NCBI GenBank assembly: GCA_029448655.1
Contig: JACCLO010000038.1
Coordinates: 1-64,000, forward strand
Length of the DNA: 64,000 nt
Source: Wolfiporia cocos
Lineage: Eukaryota > Basidiomycota > Agaricomycetes > Polyporales > Phaeolaceae
Reading direction: 5' to 3'
Position 1 is the first letter of the stretch. Each line of letters begins with the position of its first letter. Of the stretch, positions 1 to 11,600 are shown piece by piece. The position numbers and the translations under genes were made by a program. The notes under the pieces are model-generated. The model was not told the origin of the DNA. It did no database searches and worked only from the letters and a program-made list of their open reading frames with translations.

Positions 1-1744
1 CTCTAGGGTCACGAGGAGTACCGGCCCCTCCCTTTTGACAGATTTCGTAATGGAGTCTGTGATTTGAGCAACTTGCATATCCAGAATGCTCACACTGTTA
101 CTCGGCGCTGGGACATCGGAATCGTCTATGTCCATAGGCCCGCATGAGTCGTTAGCTCCGTGCGGGAGTTCCTTCTTAGGAGATCCACGCTCTGCGACGG
201 TGATTGGCAGAAGCTGCTGTACACCTGGAGCTAATGATTTGGGGCGCATCGACAACTCTGCATCGGCGCCGAGGTACATCATGTATACAGGGGAATTTTT
301 CGCAGCAAGCACGTTCTGGCACAACTTCTGTCTTGGGGAAAGCCATGAATAGTAAATTCAGAACTCACCTTCTTTGAGCCAGGGAGAACCCAAGCCAAGT
401 AATTCATTTCTGTCCCCCTCCTTCAGCGGCCAAGCGGCTTTGAAGCAGTGCGTGTGCTTGCAATATACAGAGCGGGGCATGTGTCGTGGCCGCTGTCGTA
501 TCTTGATTGTTGAATGAGCAGGTGTAATAGGCCTCTGCGGACGCACAGAATGTTTTAGAATCAATACATACGCACCGCTGTCCGTGCTCACCTTTAAAGG
601 AACCCTTGCTATCCTGGAGCAATGACAATTCAACTTTCGTCAGCATCTCTCTGAAGAGCCTGGTCGGCTGCTCCTGCAACTCTGCCCCGTTACAGGTATA
701 AATAAATAAATAAATAAGCTTGGCAGAGACGCCATCCTTTGTCATATACGCTAAACGCGAGCCATCAGCAACGTCCGTTACGGTGGTTTGACACGCTCGG
801 ACGGCCTGTCACACGACAATGTCACTGGAGAAATACCACGGGAATTATGCATGGTATGAACATCCGCAGGAGGTATACAGTTGCTTTCCTGCGCGAATGT
901 ATGAGTGCTTGCTTCGGCCGCCTCTGGTAGGCACACTCACTGAGCATCCGCTACACAGTTAATACCATAAATTTCGCTGAGCATTCAGTTTTCCACACTT
1001 TACGCATTGCCTTCCGCCATGATAGCTTGTGGCCGAGATGCCATACTCGAAGTCGGCATCCATTTGATGATTTGGTGAAGAATGGGGAGGAAGAAAGTGG
1101 AAAGGATTGAACATGATATTAGGGTCTGTCTGGTCTGCTCCGATGGAAGGAGGGGCCTGCCACCAGGGATCAGCACTCCGATCCACCGTTTCGCTACCGG
1201 GTACCCAATCGAAAGTGAATTGCCACGAAAATAGTTCTTGACCAGCATCGTTTCTCCCCTGTCATTTGTTCAGCATGCCATCGAAAGGTACCCACGTAGA
1301 TATCGATGAGATACCATGTTTATGGATTTGATTCCAAAGAAACCCAGGTGTGTACAGCCATATTGTTCGCGGAGACTGAATGGCGCCGATTCGAAGACTC
1401 TGCACAGCACGATGCAATCCGGACTATCACTTTTGTGGCTGTCCAATAGAACCTTAGCTTCGGGTGGTGGGCTGATCGGCCGGTTTGAACGACGCGAAGA
1501 TGTCGGGACTGCACTGTTGAGATAGCTCCGGTGCTTTGTTGGTCAGCGTGCTCGGATCATGTCTGGGTTGCAGTTTAAAACTCCCAGAGGTCGAAACATG
1601 AGCAGTACATCATTGCAATAGAACCTAACCAGAATGATGCAGAATCGGAGGCACCAAGGAGGAGTCTGACTTGGATATCGTGGTGATTTTGATGGGGTTG
1701 ATGATCAAAGGGATTCGATTCTCGTTGACATCCGTCATGATCAT
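1..1744 (-). CDS. Partial multi-exon gene, Cys/His-rich protein (possibly a fungal 2OG-dioxygenase-like family)
   Basis: I see coding-quality exons on the minus strand separated by short GT...AG introns. Probable exons lie near 1744-1630, 1527-1315, 1265-980, 745-590, 540-395 and 320-1; the last runs off the window. An ATG pair at 1744/1738 is the best start, but an upstream exon cannot be excluded. Visible motifs are a CxxC (QCVKCGK, near 1005-1025) and a Cys/His cluster (YCKHTHCF, near 450-475) followed by an aromatic/charged stretch. The layout of zinc-like clusters, then a QEQPTRLFRE-like helix, then a Cys/His motif reminds me of Agaricomycete proteins carrying a C-terminal 2-oxoglutarate/Fe(II) dioxygenase domain. 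That catalytic part would lie beyond base 1, so the function is a weak inference. It could equally be an uncharacterised zinc-binding protein. Confidence 0.5.
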
Positions 1745-2148
1745 AGATGGCAGAGGACGATCTTGGTGATAGAGTACGTGCCCGTCGCCGTGATTGGCAT
1801 GCACATTTTCAGACTGATGTGTCTGTCGGAGATGGACAACGGCAGCTAGCCAGAGCTTGGCGGTCTATGGCTAGTACAATGCGCAATTGTACCGGATCAA
1901 AGCGCAATTGCTACGTAGGCGCCGGTGGGCGCATTCCTGGGAAGTCATAAAACACGGACGGCCCGACAAGTCCGGTTCGCTGCCGCTACGTTTGTGGCGG
2001 CCACGGTGATATGTGTCCGCTATTGCTATCTGGGCAGCTTAAGTGCAAGTATGGATCGAAAAATGACGCGGCGCCGTCTTTTCCACACTCGTGCGTGTGA
2101 TCACACAAGTACAGAACCGCTTACTTGTCAAAGGATGTACCCGACATA
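1745..2148. other. Intergenic, no gene seen
   Basis: This spacer lies between the 5' end of the partial gene and the 3' end of MSH4. Short open frames exist on the plus strand, but they have no recognisable composition or motifs. It probably holds the promoter of the left gene and the MSH4 terminator. I see no repeat. Confidence 0.5.
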
Positions 2149-5100
2149 CTACATGGTATCACGGAGGACCTGCATGATCTCCTTCTGGAATCGAGCAAGA
2201 TGAGCAGCCAACTCTTCATCGGGTAGCGAGGAATGATCGAGCGCTTGCGTGAGTTGGGTCCGTAGCTGAGAGCGGACTGAAAGTAGCACCTGCCATAAGG
2301 AGTACATACCCTGAGGAGGGCCTTGCGCCGTATGGAGACTTTGTTCGAGCGGCTATCCTGCTCCTGGCGTTCCTCCATCTCGCTCAAGGCTTCTGCGACC
2401 CGCCTTCCCTCGGCGAGGACGTCATTCGGTAGATCGGCAAGTCGGGCAAGATCAAGACCTGGCACAGATGAAACTTAGCTCAGCGTACCACACAATATGT
2501 CCAACAAACCGTAGTGGCTCGTCTGTTCCGGCGCTCCGTCGACAACTCTGTGACGAACAGCAAAGGGCCAAGGTCTCGCAAATGTACGCACCTGTATTGA
2601 AAAGTCATGCCAAAGTTCGACGTGGATTGGCGTGACCTCTGCGTCAGAAGTTAACAAAGATACACGAAGCGATTGGTATGGAGAACCTGAACGGCAAGAT
2701 GAAGGCTGACAAGTTCTGTTAGTAACCGAGATGTAATCATTCAAAACCTACTCACTTGACAACAGATGGCTGGCGCGACAATGTTGTCGTGAGCTCGCTG
2801 AAGTGACTACAGGGCCTGTAAGCAACCCATACATTAGTGATAATGGTACAGGTGCATACGTTGCGAAGAAGACATATGACTAGCAAACCAACGGCATTAT
2901 CAGTAATGTACAGGGACCGCAAAATGAGCCGGTACGACCTTGAGTTTGATGAGTTCCTCTGCGATGGCATGCGAGATGCCAACTTCTTCCCTTGGAGAGG
3001 TGCCGCGGCCAACTTCGTCGATCAGGATGAGAGAATTCTCCGTAGCAATCCCTGGCACAATTTCGGCATCAAGATGATGCTGGTTTCATAGTTAGCTCAA
3101 GTTACAAACCAACGATCATCGCGCAAGATGCCATCTCACTCGCAAATGTGCTCAGGCTCTTTTCGATATCGTCGTCGTTCGATAGCCGAGTCAGGAGTGC
3201 ATCGTGCAGTCTGCATGATACGACATTCAAAGAGGCGGTTTTGGTGATATTTGGAGAAGGTCCGCACCTGAAGCTACCGTACTCAGCAGGAACAAAGCAT
3301 CCGCACATTGCCATGACTGTCAGCAGCCCAATCTGCCGCAAGTATATGCTCTTGCCTATGGTCACAGACAATCGGATGTTTGTTGACCATATACGGGCTC
3401 GGCGTACCTAACATGCTGCGTTGAATCAGCATTGAGCGATAGATATGATGAATCAGATGATCAGACGAACTTCGGCCCCTGGACAATTTGAAAAGAGGAA
3501 GCCTCGCAGCAATATACATCATTCGGTACAAGCGTCCCGGCCGCCTGAACGTTCTCTAGAACAGGATGCTGCCCCGCCTTTATGGCTAAGGTTCCCGTGA
3601 ACTCGGGACGCACTACACCAAGTATTAAGTGGTCACTGTTATCTAACTTAGAGGATGCTCACCATAGTCACGCACTAAGAAATCAAAACCAAACCTTACA
3701 ATCAACATCTCTGTCAGTCTAGCATTTACAGGACGTACGAATGCTGGCATGCGCAAAAGACCACAACATGTCCACAATGGCAACGGCCTCCGAAGCTTTG
3801 TACAGAGCTCCAATGACATCGACGATCTCGGCGATCAACTCTTGTATAATCCTGGTATGACCTGTGAGCCGGGTATTGGAATGCCAACCGGTACTACATA
3901 CTTGTCACTCATGATCAGCGTCTCGTCCAGTGCATCCTTCATGCGCGCGTTTCTCTTCTTCTGCTCAAGCTGTGAGCATTCTCACACTGGTAACCTCGTA
4001 CAGGACTGACCAGCTCGATACTAGAAAAGAGCCACCGCTTTCTCTGAGCTGTCACATTCACAAAGCCTCTAGGTAGCTCCCCTCGGAGATCTGTCTTCTT
4101 CAAAGCAAAAACGAAGCCTGTGTCCTGGTACACTAGACTAAGAGGCAGGTCGTGTTGCTCCGAGAGTTCGCGGTTCAATGCAAATATATCCCCGACATTC
4201 TCCTTGTATGTTTCTCGTGCGACGTCAAGGAGGCGATTGTAGTTTGCCTGATTTGCTGGATTTGAGCATTAACAAATGATGTTAAGGAGGAGGAAACATA
4301 CCTTGACGGCGTACACACGTGCATTCACCGCATTCAGGCCGCGCTGTATAGATCCATCGAATCTCAACGAAGGCTGCGTTATTTGGCACGTACTTTCGCT
4401 GAAGCTTCTTCTTCATTCAATGCTTCGCTAACATGCTGTTCGATTCTTGAAAGTCGCTCGTCAGAGATCATCTACATCGAACAGGCGCTTAGCGCGCATC
4501 CAATCTACAATTATATCTCCAGCACCTACGTCCAGTACGATTCGTAACAGACGGGAGCGGCTGCCTGTCAAGGCTTTCGCGAGAACGGGCATGTTCTTGA
4601 CTATGTTTCGGAGACTGAGCATTTGCGCGACGCGAGCGGCAGCAAGCTTTGCAGTGCTTGTCTCACGCGCCTCGGATGCAGCAAGCTGATGATTCAAATG
4701 AGCATTGATACTGTGCATGACCTGAAACGGCGAAAGCTTGCCGAGCAGATTAGCTTATCGAAGTCCATATTATGGAGGGACTTGAGCGCGTTCTTCATAT
4801 TGTCGAAACGATTTCCATTCTGTATGAGCTCTTTAAGACAGTAAGCCGAAATAGACACATCCATGGAGTTGATAGACCTTCGACGACATCAAGGCGCGCC
4901 TCTATAGAAGACTGTCTGCAGCATTATTAGATCAACTCCGTAACGGTTGCAAAATGAGATACCAGTGATAGGCGCGAGTACATTTGCCCGGAGGAGGCGA
5001 GCACCCATTGCAGTGTATGTATGATTTAATAGCCTAGGTGTGAATTACTTGAATCGTGGGCATATATTAAGAGACAGAGAGGGTTTACCCAAACATGGAA

Positions 5101-5896
5101 TGGGTGGACCTCTTGAATGAGATGCTGCCCACCAGCTCCAAGTTTCGAGCAGTCTCGGGATCTATCATCATGCTGCCTTCTACTTGTACATATCGTATGA
5201 GGAGCGAAGAAGGAGCAAAGCGTAAATTGAGCTTCGACTCTGCATACTCGAATAGCGCGCTAGCTGCAGAGAGCGCGTAATACCTATTAATGTTGTTCAG
5301 TATAGTCGCAAGGTTTCGGACGCATATACCCACTTGCTGGACACCGCGACAAGAGTTGCAGGCCGCTCATCGTCATCAACTATCAGCTGGTTGACAAAGG
5401 CAAGTCCTGCGTTTACAGTTGCAACGCGAAGCATGTGCTCAGTAGTCATATTGCTCACCAGCATCATCGTTCCAGTATTTTCTCATCACTGGATCGACTG
5501 TGGCATCAAACTCTTCGATCATGCACTGCACTAGGACCGAAGTCGACGAGGCTTTCTTTCCTCCAGATGCCATAGGTGTATCTATCAGAGATAAAAAGGT
5601 GTTTGGGACCAGAATAATGGATGGAGAATGCAGATGAAGCTGATGCAGCGTCTTGACATATGTGGGACTGTCCACGAGCTGCGGACCATCATATTGAGCG
5701 ATGATTCAGTACGAGCTGACTACATGCGCACCTGGATAAGGGAAACCCTCCCGGTATCCTTGTCCAATGCAGCAAGGCCGACTTCACGTGACACTCCGCG
5801 CCCTTCCAGGACATAGCTGGCCTCGTGCCTGGATGATGCGGCGGTCTGGGGTCGGGCGGTAGCCGGACGCGACTGGGCTGCCCAGCCGCGTGACAT
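2149..5896 (-). CDS. MSH4: MutS-homologue MSH4, meiotic crossover factor
   Basis: MSH4 pairs with MSH5 as a clamp that stabilises recombination intermediates in meiotic prophase. Many small exons on the minus strand give the MutS order. The start ATG is at 5896 (MSRGWAAQ), followed by a VLEGRGVSRE..GLAALD connector at about 5825-5735. Next come YVKTLHQLHLHSP (5650) and a core with YYALSAASALFEYAESK and NLELVGS (5280-5100). The lever is RNIVKNMPVLAKAL (4600) and the clamp EQHDLPLSLVYQDTGFVFAL (4150). The ATPase has GKSIYLRQIGLLTVMA (Walker A, 3370-3320) and LIDEVGRGTS (Walker B, about 3030), then HFSELTTTLS and a C-terminal helix with GLDLARLADLP. The stop TAG is at 2149-2151. Length and motif order fit MSH4 rather than MSH2, MSH3 or MSH6, and there is no N-terminal mismatch-binding domain. 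Two spots are odd: the Walker A loop is degenerate, and the last exon needs a frame change near 2310. Confidence 0.87.
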
Positions 5897-6180
5897 CGCC
5901 GTAGCGGGGTGGGATGAGGCAGGGCGTGCAAAGCCAGGAAAATATGGGACGAGCGTAGCGATCCAGCGAAAAGGAAAAGGCGCGAGACCGAGGGCGACGA
6001 CAAATGACGGCGGGTTTGAGTCCCCGCATGCGATCGATCGACGAGCGGTGCCGAATCTCGGGACATCCTAATAAGGGATCTCAATTGTGCGTACAGGGCA
6101 GGTCTGAAACGAATACAATACGAGACTCGAGCAACGGGAGGACGTACAGGATTGTGAAAGTTAGTTACATGTGTTATCAC
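5897..6180. promoter_or_regulatory. Divergent intergenic region between MSH4 and the RPP40-like gene
   Basis: About 280 bp separate the MSH4 start codon (minus) from the first plus-strand coding exon I can see. It is GC-rich. I cannot define a TATA box or a meiotic element with confidence. A short 5' exon of the plus-strand gene may be hidden here. Confidence 0.35.
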
Positions 6181-6990
6181 GCCCACACCGTCCGCCCTAT
6201 GCCTTAATTACTGCGTCTGTGTCCATCTTGTCTTCATCCCGCCGCGGTGACAGCGTTGCGGTGCTCGCTCCTCTCGACGTGGTCCCGCTGAACACGAAGC
6301 AGCACGCGGCGCTATCGGGCTGGGACACGCTCCGTGGCCCACGGCGCGTGCTCTACGCCTTGCAGTCAGGTGTCCTGCGTCCCGTTTGCCGCGATCGGTC
6401 CCGCATATATAGTAACTCTTCATATGCACTCGCACTCACCCCCTGGAAGCATCCCTCGCACACGTAGTCTCGCCGACCGTCACGACGCTGCCCGCGATAC
6501 ACCTCTCCACGTCCTTCCCCTGCGCCCGGGCGCCACACGACGCAAACGGGCAGGCAGACTGGGAGGAGGACGTATCTGCGCTCTTTCAGTAGGCTGGAAT
6601 GGCATGCCTACACGCACAGCGGTGAGCTGCGCCATCTCCCTTTCACACGCCGATCTCACCTCACTCACTCGGCCGCGGCAGGCCGCACGCTGGCGACGCT
6701 ACCGACCCTTACGTTGCCGTCTACGCGCCGCCCGCGCCGGCGTCCGTCGCAGACGCGGTGCACGTCCGGTGGACCGGCCTCCTCCACACGCCGTTTGTGA
6801 CTGACGTCGCGACCGCGCTCATGTTCATCCCCTTCCCTTCCAATCCCTGCCCTCTCATAGCGGCTCGGTGCTGATTTATTGATATGGTACTCCGGGCGCC
6901 GGGCGCCGGCCACAACTTGCTGCTGTGACCGTGCACGGCGTCCCGACTGTGCCTGCGGGCGTATGTTCATGCTGATACTAAGAGGACGGT
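6181..6990 (+). CDS. RPP40-like (RNase P/MRP subunit p40) C-terminal half, incomplete model
   Basis: The first visible exon (about 6226-6370) encodes SVAVLAPLDVVPLN and GWDTLRGPRRVLYALQSG. The second (about 6435-6600) encodes SPTVTTLPAIHLST and then DWEEDVSALF, just before the splice at about 6590. The third (about 6680-6840) encodes DPYVAVYAPPAPASVADAVH and RWTGLLHTPFV. A short TVHGVP piece follows near 6930. This order resembles the second half of p40/Rpp40, where ELFDWLGA is followed by a Pro-rich segment and a GFI-type strand. Rpp40 is a protein subunit of nuclear RNase P and RNase MRP. No ATG-led N-terminal half is evident upstream, so the gene is either 5'-truncated or has small undetected exons. 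Identification rests on my memory of the human protein; an unrelated fungal protein is possible. Confidence 0.35.
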
Positions 6991-7157
6991 GCCGCTCGCG
7001 CCGTGGGCGGGTCAGAGGACACGTGATGCTTGCTCCTTGGAGGAACGAGGAGGGCCGGGAGGAGGAGGACGTGTGGACCGCTGGCGGAGGACTGAGTGTG
7101 GGAAAATGGGACGAGCTGGTGGGTGGTGATCGAATCTCCTCCGAACCCCGGCCATAG

Positions 7158-8272
7158 GTTTCGACACTGATCGCAATATTGGTCTCCCAATCGAAGCTCA
7201 AGCGCTCACTATCCTCGCCAATCGAGACGTCATCCTCGAAGACTTCGAGCAGGTGCGGCACTATTTCACGACGCCCCAGCTTCGCAGGTACCTCCTCTTC
7301 GATCAATGCTTCGCGCCGAGTCCGATCGACCTCGGGGAGTTCGCGCTGCCGGGTGGCTACGAAGCTTTACGGTCGCTATGGGCAGAGGATCTACGGTGCC
7401 CTCACCAGTTCTCGGAGTATGACTCCACTGCCAACACGACGATCGTCACGGGCAGCACTTCCCCCTGGGTCTTCGATCCGCCGACTACCCCTCACGCCGA
7501 GGACAGGGACGCACTCACACCAGTGCAGATCGCTACGTGTGCCGGGCCAGCTGTGTTGATTTCTTTTGCACACTCGTCTCGTTGCTGTCAGAGCTGAAAA
7601 TAACAACGATTCTCGGAGACCGGCTCGACCCTTCGAGCCTCAAGGCTGGTAAGAACAACCTCCTGTCTCCGACGGCAAAGAAGAGCGTGTTGTTAGAACT
7701 CTTGGGAGGCGCGAGATCAGCGCCGAGCTCATTTTACGCATCATCACTTTTTTGAGAATCAGCATAATGTACTCATGCTATTTTAAGCTACTTTGCACTG
7801 GTCAGAAATCTATTACCGATCTTGTCGCACGGGCAATTTCAGATGCAGTTATACTCGATGGATCGAAGAAGACTCATACGTGTCAAGCGAACAATGCAGG
7901 TCGCTGTCCCAAGTATCCCGCTGCGCCCGACATGCTAGTAGATTCTGCCACGGAGGGTGGTGATGAACATTTGCACGTACCACATCCGCACTTATTCGCT
8001 AGGGATCAAGCAGGACTCGTCAAACGACGACTTCGAGCAATTTACGCCTGGCCCTCCGATGATCAAGACTACGCTCTGTCTCGTGAGCAACCCCCCTCCC
8101 TCCTTTCCTAGTTGCTGTTTGGTGCCTCATAAGACTTCATTTATAGACTAAACAGCTATATGAGGTTGACGGAGAAGTGGGCGCGAAGATGGATGGGATG
8201 CCGGACTTGGAGGCGCATCGGATGTGGCAGTTCTATGGCGTTGAGACCGACGGAGACAAGATGTATGAGTGA
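7158..8272 (+). CDS. Unrecognised multi-exon gene
   Basis: Three coding-looking blocks lie on the plus strand. About 7158-7420 encodes NIGLPIEAQALTILANRDVI, then DFEQVRHYFTTPQLRRYLLF and LPGGYEALRSLWAEDLR. About 7588-7735 encodes ELKITTILGDRLDPSSL and KKSVLLELLGG. The last blocks (about 7960-8090 and 8155-8272) encode CTYHIRTYSLGIKQDSS and EVDGEVGAKMDGMPDLEAHR, ending MYE with TGA at 8270-8272. A spliced chain is plausible, with introns near 7425-7585, 7740-7800 and 8085-8150. I do not recognise the family. The acidic, aromatic-rich blocks look globular, and no signal peptide or membrane segment is visible. The first exon could instead belong with the upstream RPP40-like model. Confidence 0.45.
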
Positions 8273-8641
8273 TTGGCTCTCGTATGCATTGTTCGGACAT
8301 TCTTGTCACTCTACGCCAGCTTTGGTTATGCTTCTTTCTTGTCTTGTACCATTATCGCATACCTCGCCCTGAAGACAAACGAGCGGCAAGGGTGGCTACT
8401 TTCTGCTAATGAGAAATATCATATACCATACATATACCAGCTATGTTTGAAGCGTCCGCAGAAGCACAAGCTTGTATTCTGGACAACGTCGGCTCGAATC
8501 GGCGTCTTAATTCAGAGATGTCTAGTAGCGCGTGCGTTGCGTCGCGTCACGTATTGTGATGGATGTGACACTACGCGTTTCCGCGTCGCGCCTTGTTCTT
8601 GACAGCCATACTAGTTACTCCTTGTACACCCACCACTTGAA
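8273..8641. other. Intergenic, no gene seen
   Basis: This is AT-richer than its flanks, with only short frames of no recognisable content. It likely contains the promoter of the gene starting at 8642. Confidence 0.4.
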
Positions 8642-11600
8642 ATGTCTGCCTCCGATTCTCCTTTCAAATTGCTGCAGCAGACTATCTCAAAATCTCGCGC
8701 CAAGAATAGCAAAAGTCTAGCAGAGGCCCTCGAGAAGGTGTCCTCCCACCTCGTCTTACTCGTAAGGCAGCTATTTGGGGCTCAGTGGATGTCTGTTCAT
8801 CATCATATAGAATTTATCCACGATATCCGAGCAAGCATCCAAAGTGTTATCTCAGTGTCTGCGCAGGCCCCTTCTTCCCATATACTCTGCTTTTCCGCAG
8901 CCTGCCCTTGAAGCCGCTGCCGCGATTTTCTACAAGGTCTATCACGAGAAGGTTCTCCCAACTCTTAGAAAGCAGCAGAAATGAGCAACAGGGGTTATGG
9001 GAAGGAGTGCTCAACTCTCTCTTGTCCGGTGTTCTCGTATGCTTTAGTTCGATGTTTACGCTTTGTCCGGGAAGCTGACTATGTCCAGGATTTTCTCGAT
9101 GAAAGTGAAAACGGTAATCTCCATCCCCATTCCCTTCTTCAGATGGGCTCATGGGTGCGCTAGACAAAGGCAAAAGTAGCAAAGCAAAGGACGTCATAGC
9201 AGCCACGCTTTTTCCCAATCTATGCGACATATGTTTCTCACCAACTGCTCCGATGATAAGTACTGGTTTACGATGCACTGTACGGTCTCTTACACCTTTA
9301 TTTATGCGCCAAACTTACACTCATTTCGACATTACCAGGCATATACTCTTCTCGCCGATTCTGCTGCGATGCATCACGCCAATCAACACACGCTTCGTGA
9401 CGACCAAATCCTTGGAGGGTGAGCCTGATTCCATTTTACCTTACTATGCCGCATACCATTTCTTGTGCGTAGTCGTCGCCTCGGAGCCACCATCTGGCGC
9501 ACCAAAGGTAAGCTCTCTCGAAGCAGCGTCATGTCAGATTCCGATACCATGATCCAGATTTCCTTCCTCTGGAGAGCTTGTTGACGCTATTTGCGCGTCT
9601 ATTGCCTTCAACGAAGGGGGCTGCCTCCGGTCGCGCAAACCGTACTGCATTCATCCAGTCTGTGTTCAGCAAGTCGTCTCCCCCGGAAACCACCAGCATC
9701 GGACAAAAAGGTCACGGGGCTGCTTGAGAACGTGCCCTCGGAGGACTGGGACGTGACCTCACGGAAGATTGCCGAAGCACTGGCTGCTGGCGACCGGACT
9801 TTGTGAGTAACTTAAGCTGCCGTATTATCACGCTGACCGGCGCCATATAGCCCGCAGCCTTTTGCGATAGAAGAAGTCTGTGCCTGTGGGCAAACACAAC
9901 GATGCGATAGGCTATATGTCGATCCCAAGGCAATACTCGTGAACATGCTCATAGAAGTGTGCCTTTTGACCTTATTCGATGTCCGTCATACGGCGAGCTG
10001 ATTATATGTTCATACATCGATACAGGATAACCAATATGAATCCCTGACAATCTCATACACTTCCATACACAAAATAGATATCCTGCGCGAGCGTTCTGGC
10101 GAGGAGAGGGTCGGCGCGCAGGTGCAAATTGTCATGTGCAGTCCTCCTATTCTCGGAGGAGAACCGATAACCTCTGGCATAGACGAAAGCGGCCCAGTTG
10201 TAACGTTTACTCTTACGAGCGGCGATCTGGACAGATTCGCAAATGCGTTGCGCGACAGAGGTCAAGTAAGAAAGCGTAGCTTATACTTTCTATCTGGTTT
10301 GCGAGTGCTGACACGGTATCGTAATGCAGGGACAGAAGTATAGAGAGATACTCCCACCGAAGCTATCACTAGCGACGTCGCCACTGGTTTTAGATTTTGA
10401 CACCCAGGGCAAGCCGATGAAACAACTAAGCCAATCCGAGGTGCGCTAAATTGATCGCATTCTTCCATGACTGATCTCCACTCACTAGAGGATTGAGAAA
10501 GTCCAACAATGTGAGTATCACACAATCCATAGCATCCGCGCTCATCAACACTGTCAACTTTCCGCTAGTCTACAATACCAACCAAAGCAGTGACGAACTC
10601 AGCTGCGGATCAGACCTTGATAACGCGACTAGTTCGAGATCTTCTGCTATCGACGAACGTCAGTCTATGAAATCTACGCCCCATATGCGTTCGAAAAATG
10701 TCCGAAGAGAAGCCTTTGGCGCAAGCGATGAGGAACTATGTGATCCATCTGACGTCGACTCGGTTCTGCTGGCCCCGCCTCAACGTAGGCAACGGTCGGA
10801 AGGCCCTAGAGTAATCTCCACTAGGTCAGCCAAATCGTCCGAATCCCGACTTGCCGGGAAAACCCGCAAGTCGACCAATAACTCTGTTGCCGCCAAGGCC
10901 TACAAGAGAAAGCGAGATTCTACTGAGTGCAGCGAAGACGGTCCTAACTCAGATAAGCTGGCAGAGGACGCTGTTGCCAATAAACGATCTAAGACTTCCC
11001 CGACAGGTCGTAGCGCTCTTTGCACACCAGATCCTCCAGAGCGCACGGAATCTCAGGTGCTTCAGCCTCGTTCTACAGCGGCGACTAGGGCAACCAACAG
11101 ATATCACGGCGAAAAGGAGAAAATATGTTCTCCTACCTCATGCTCCCACATGATTGACTATGGTGCTCTACCCGAATCCGATCCATTTTCGTCTACTCGG
11201 AACACGTTGTCTCCTCTCACAGCTTTGTTTGCTCGTCGCAAGAAGGCCGACAATAAGCCTGCCCTGGAAAGCAAAGCCCCTCAGTCGAGCACGACCAAAG
11301 GTAGACCTCATAAAGCAAAGCTCTGGAAGACAAAACCGTCTCCGCCGGGCCCTATCATCTACCAGGGAGCCTCGGACGACGATCCGTTATGTGACAGGCA
11401 TGAGCTATCTGACACGTTCGTCGAGGACGAACCTGTCGAAGAGACTAAGGAAAATCAATCGGAAGTAAAAATCAAGACACACGCAAAGCATGTGGTCCCT
11501 GCTCTCGCAGCCAGTGCTTCGACAACGGACAAAAGGGTATGTTTGTTCTCTTGCGTTCTCGTGATTGATGAGAAAGCCATATCATGGTCGTGGACTACAG

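Noticed and set aside
2300..2340. 20-base intron that would restore the MSH4 3' frame
   Set aside because: Too short to be a plausible spliceosomal intron; reported instead as an unresolved frame change.
5689..6186. 165-codon minus-strand open frame upstream of MSH4
   Set aside because: It partly coincides with MSH4 exon 1 in another frame; the MSH4 frame with ATG at 5896 explains the coding signal.
6665..7306. 213-codon minus-strand open frame
   Set aside because: It overlaps plus-strand coding blocks, is Arg/Ser-rich in a GC-rich region and has no domain; a frame shadow.
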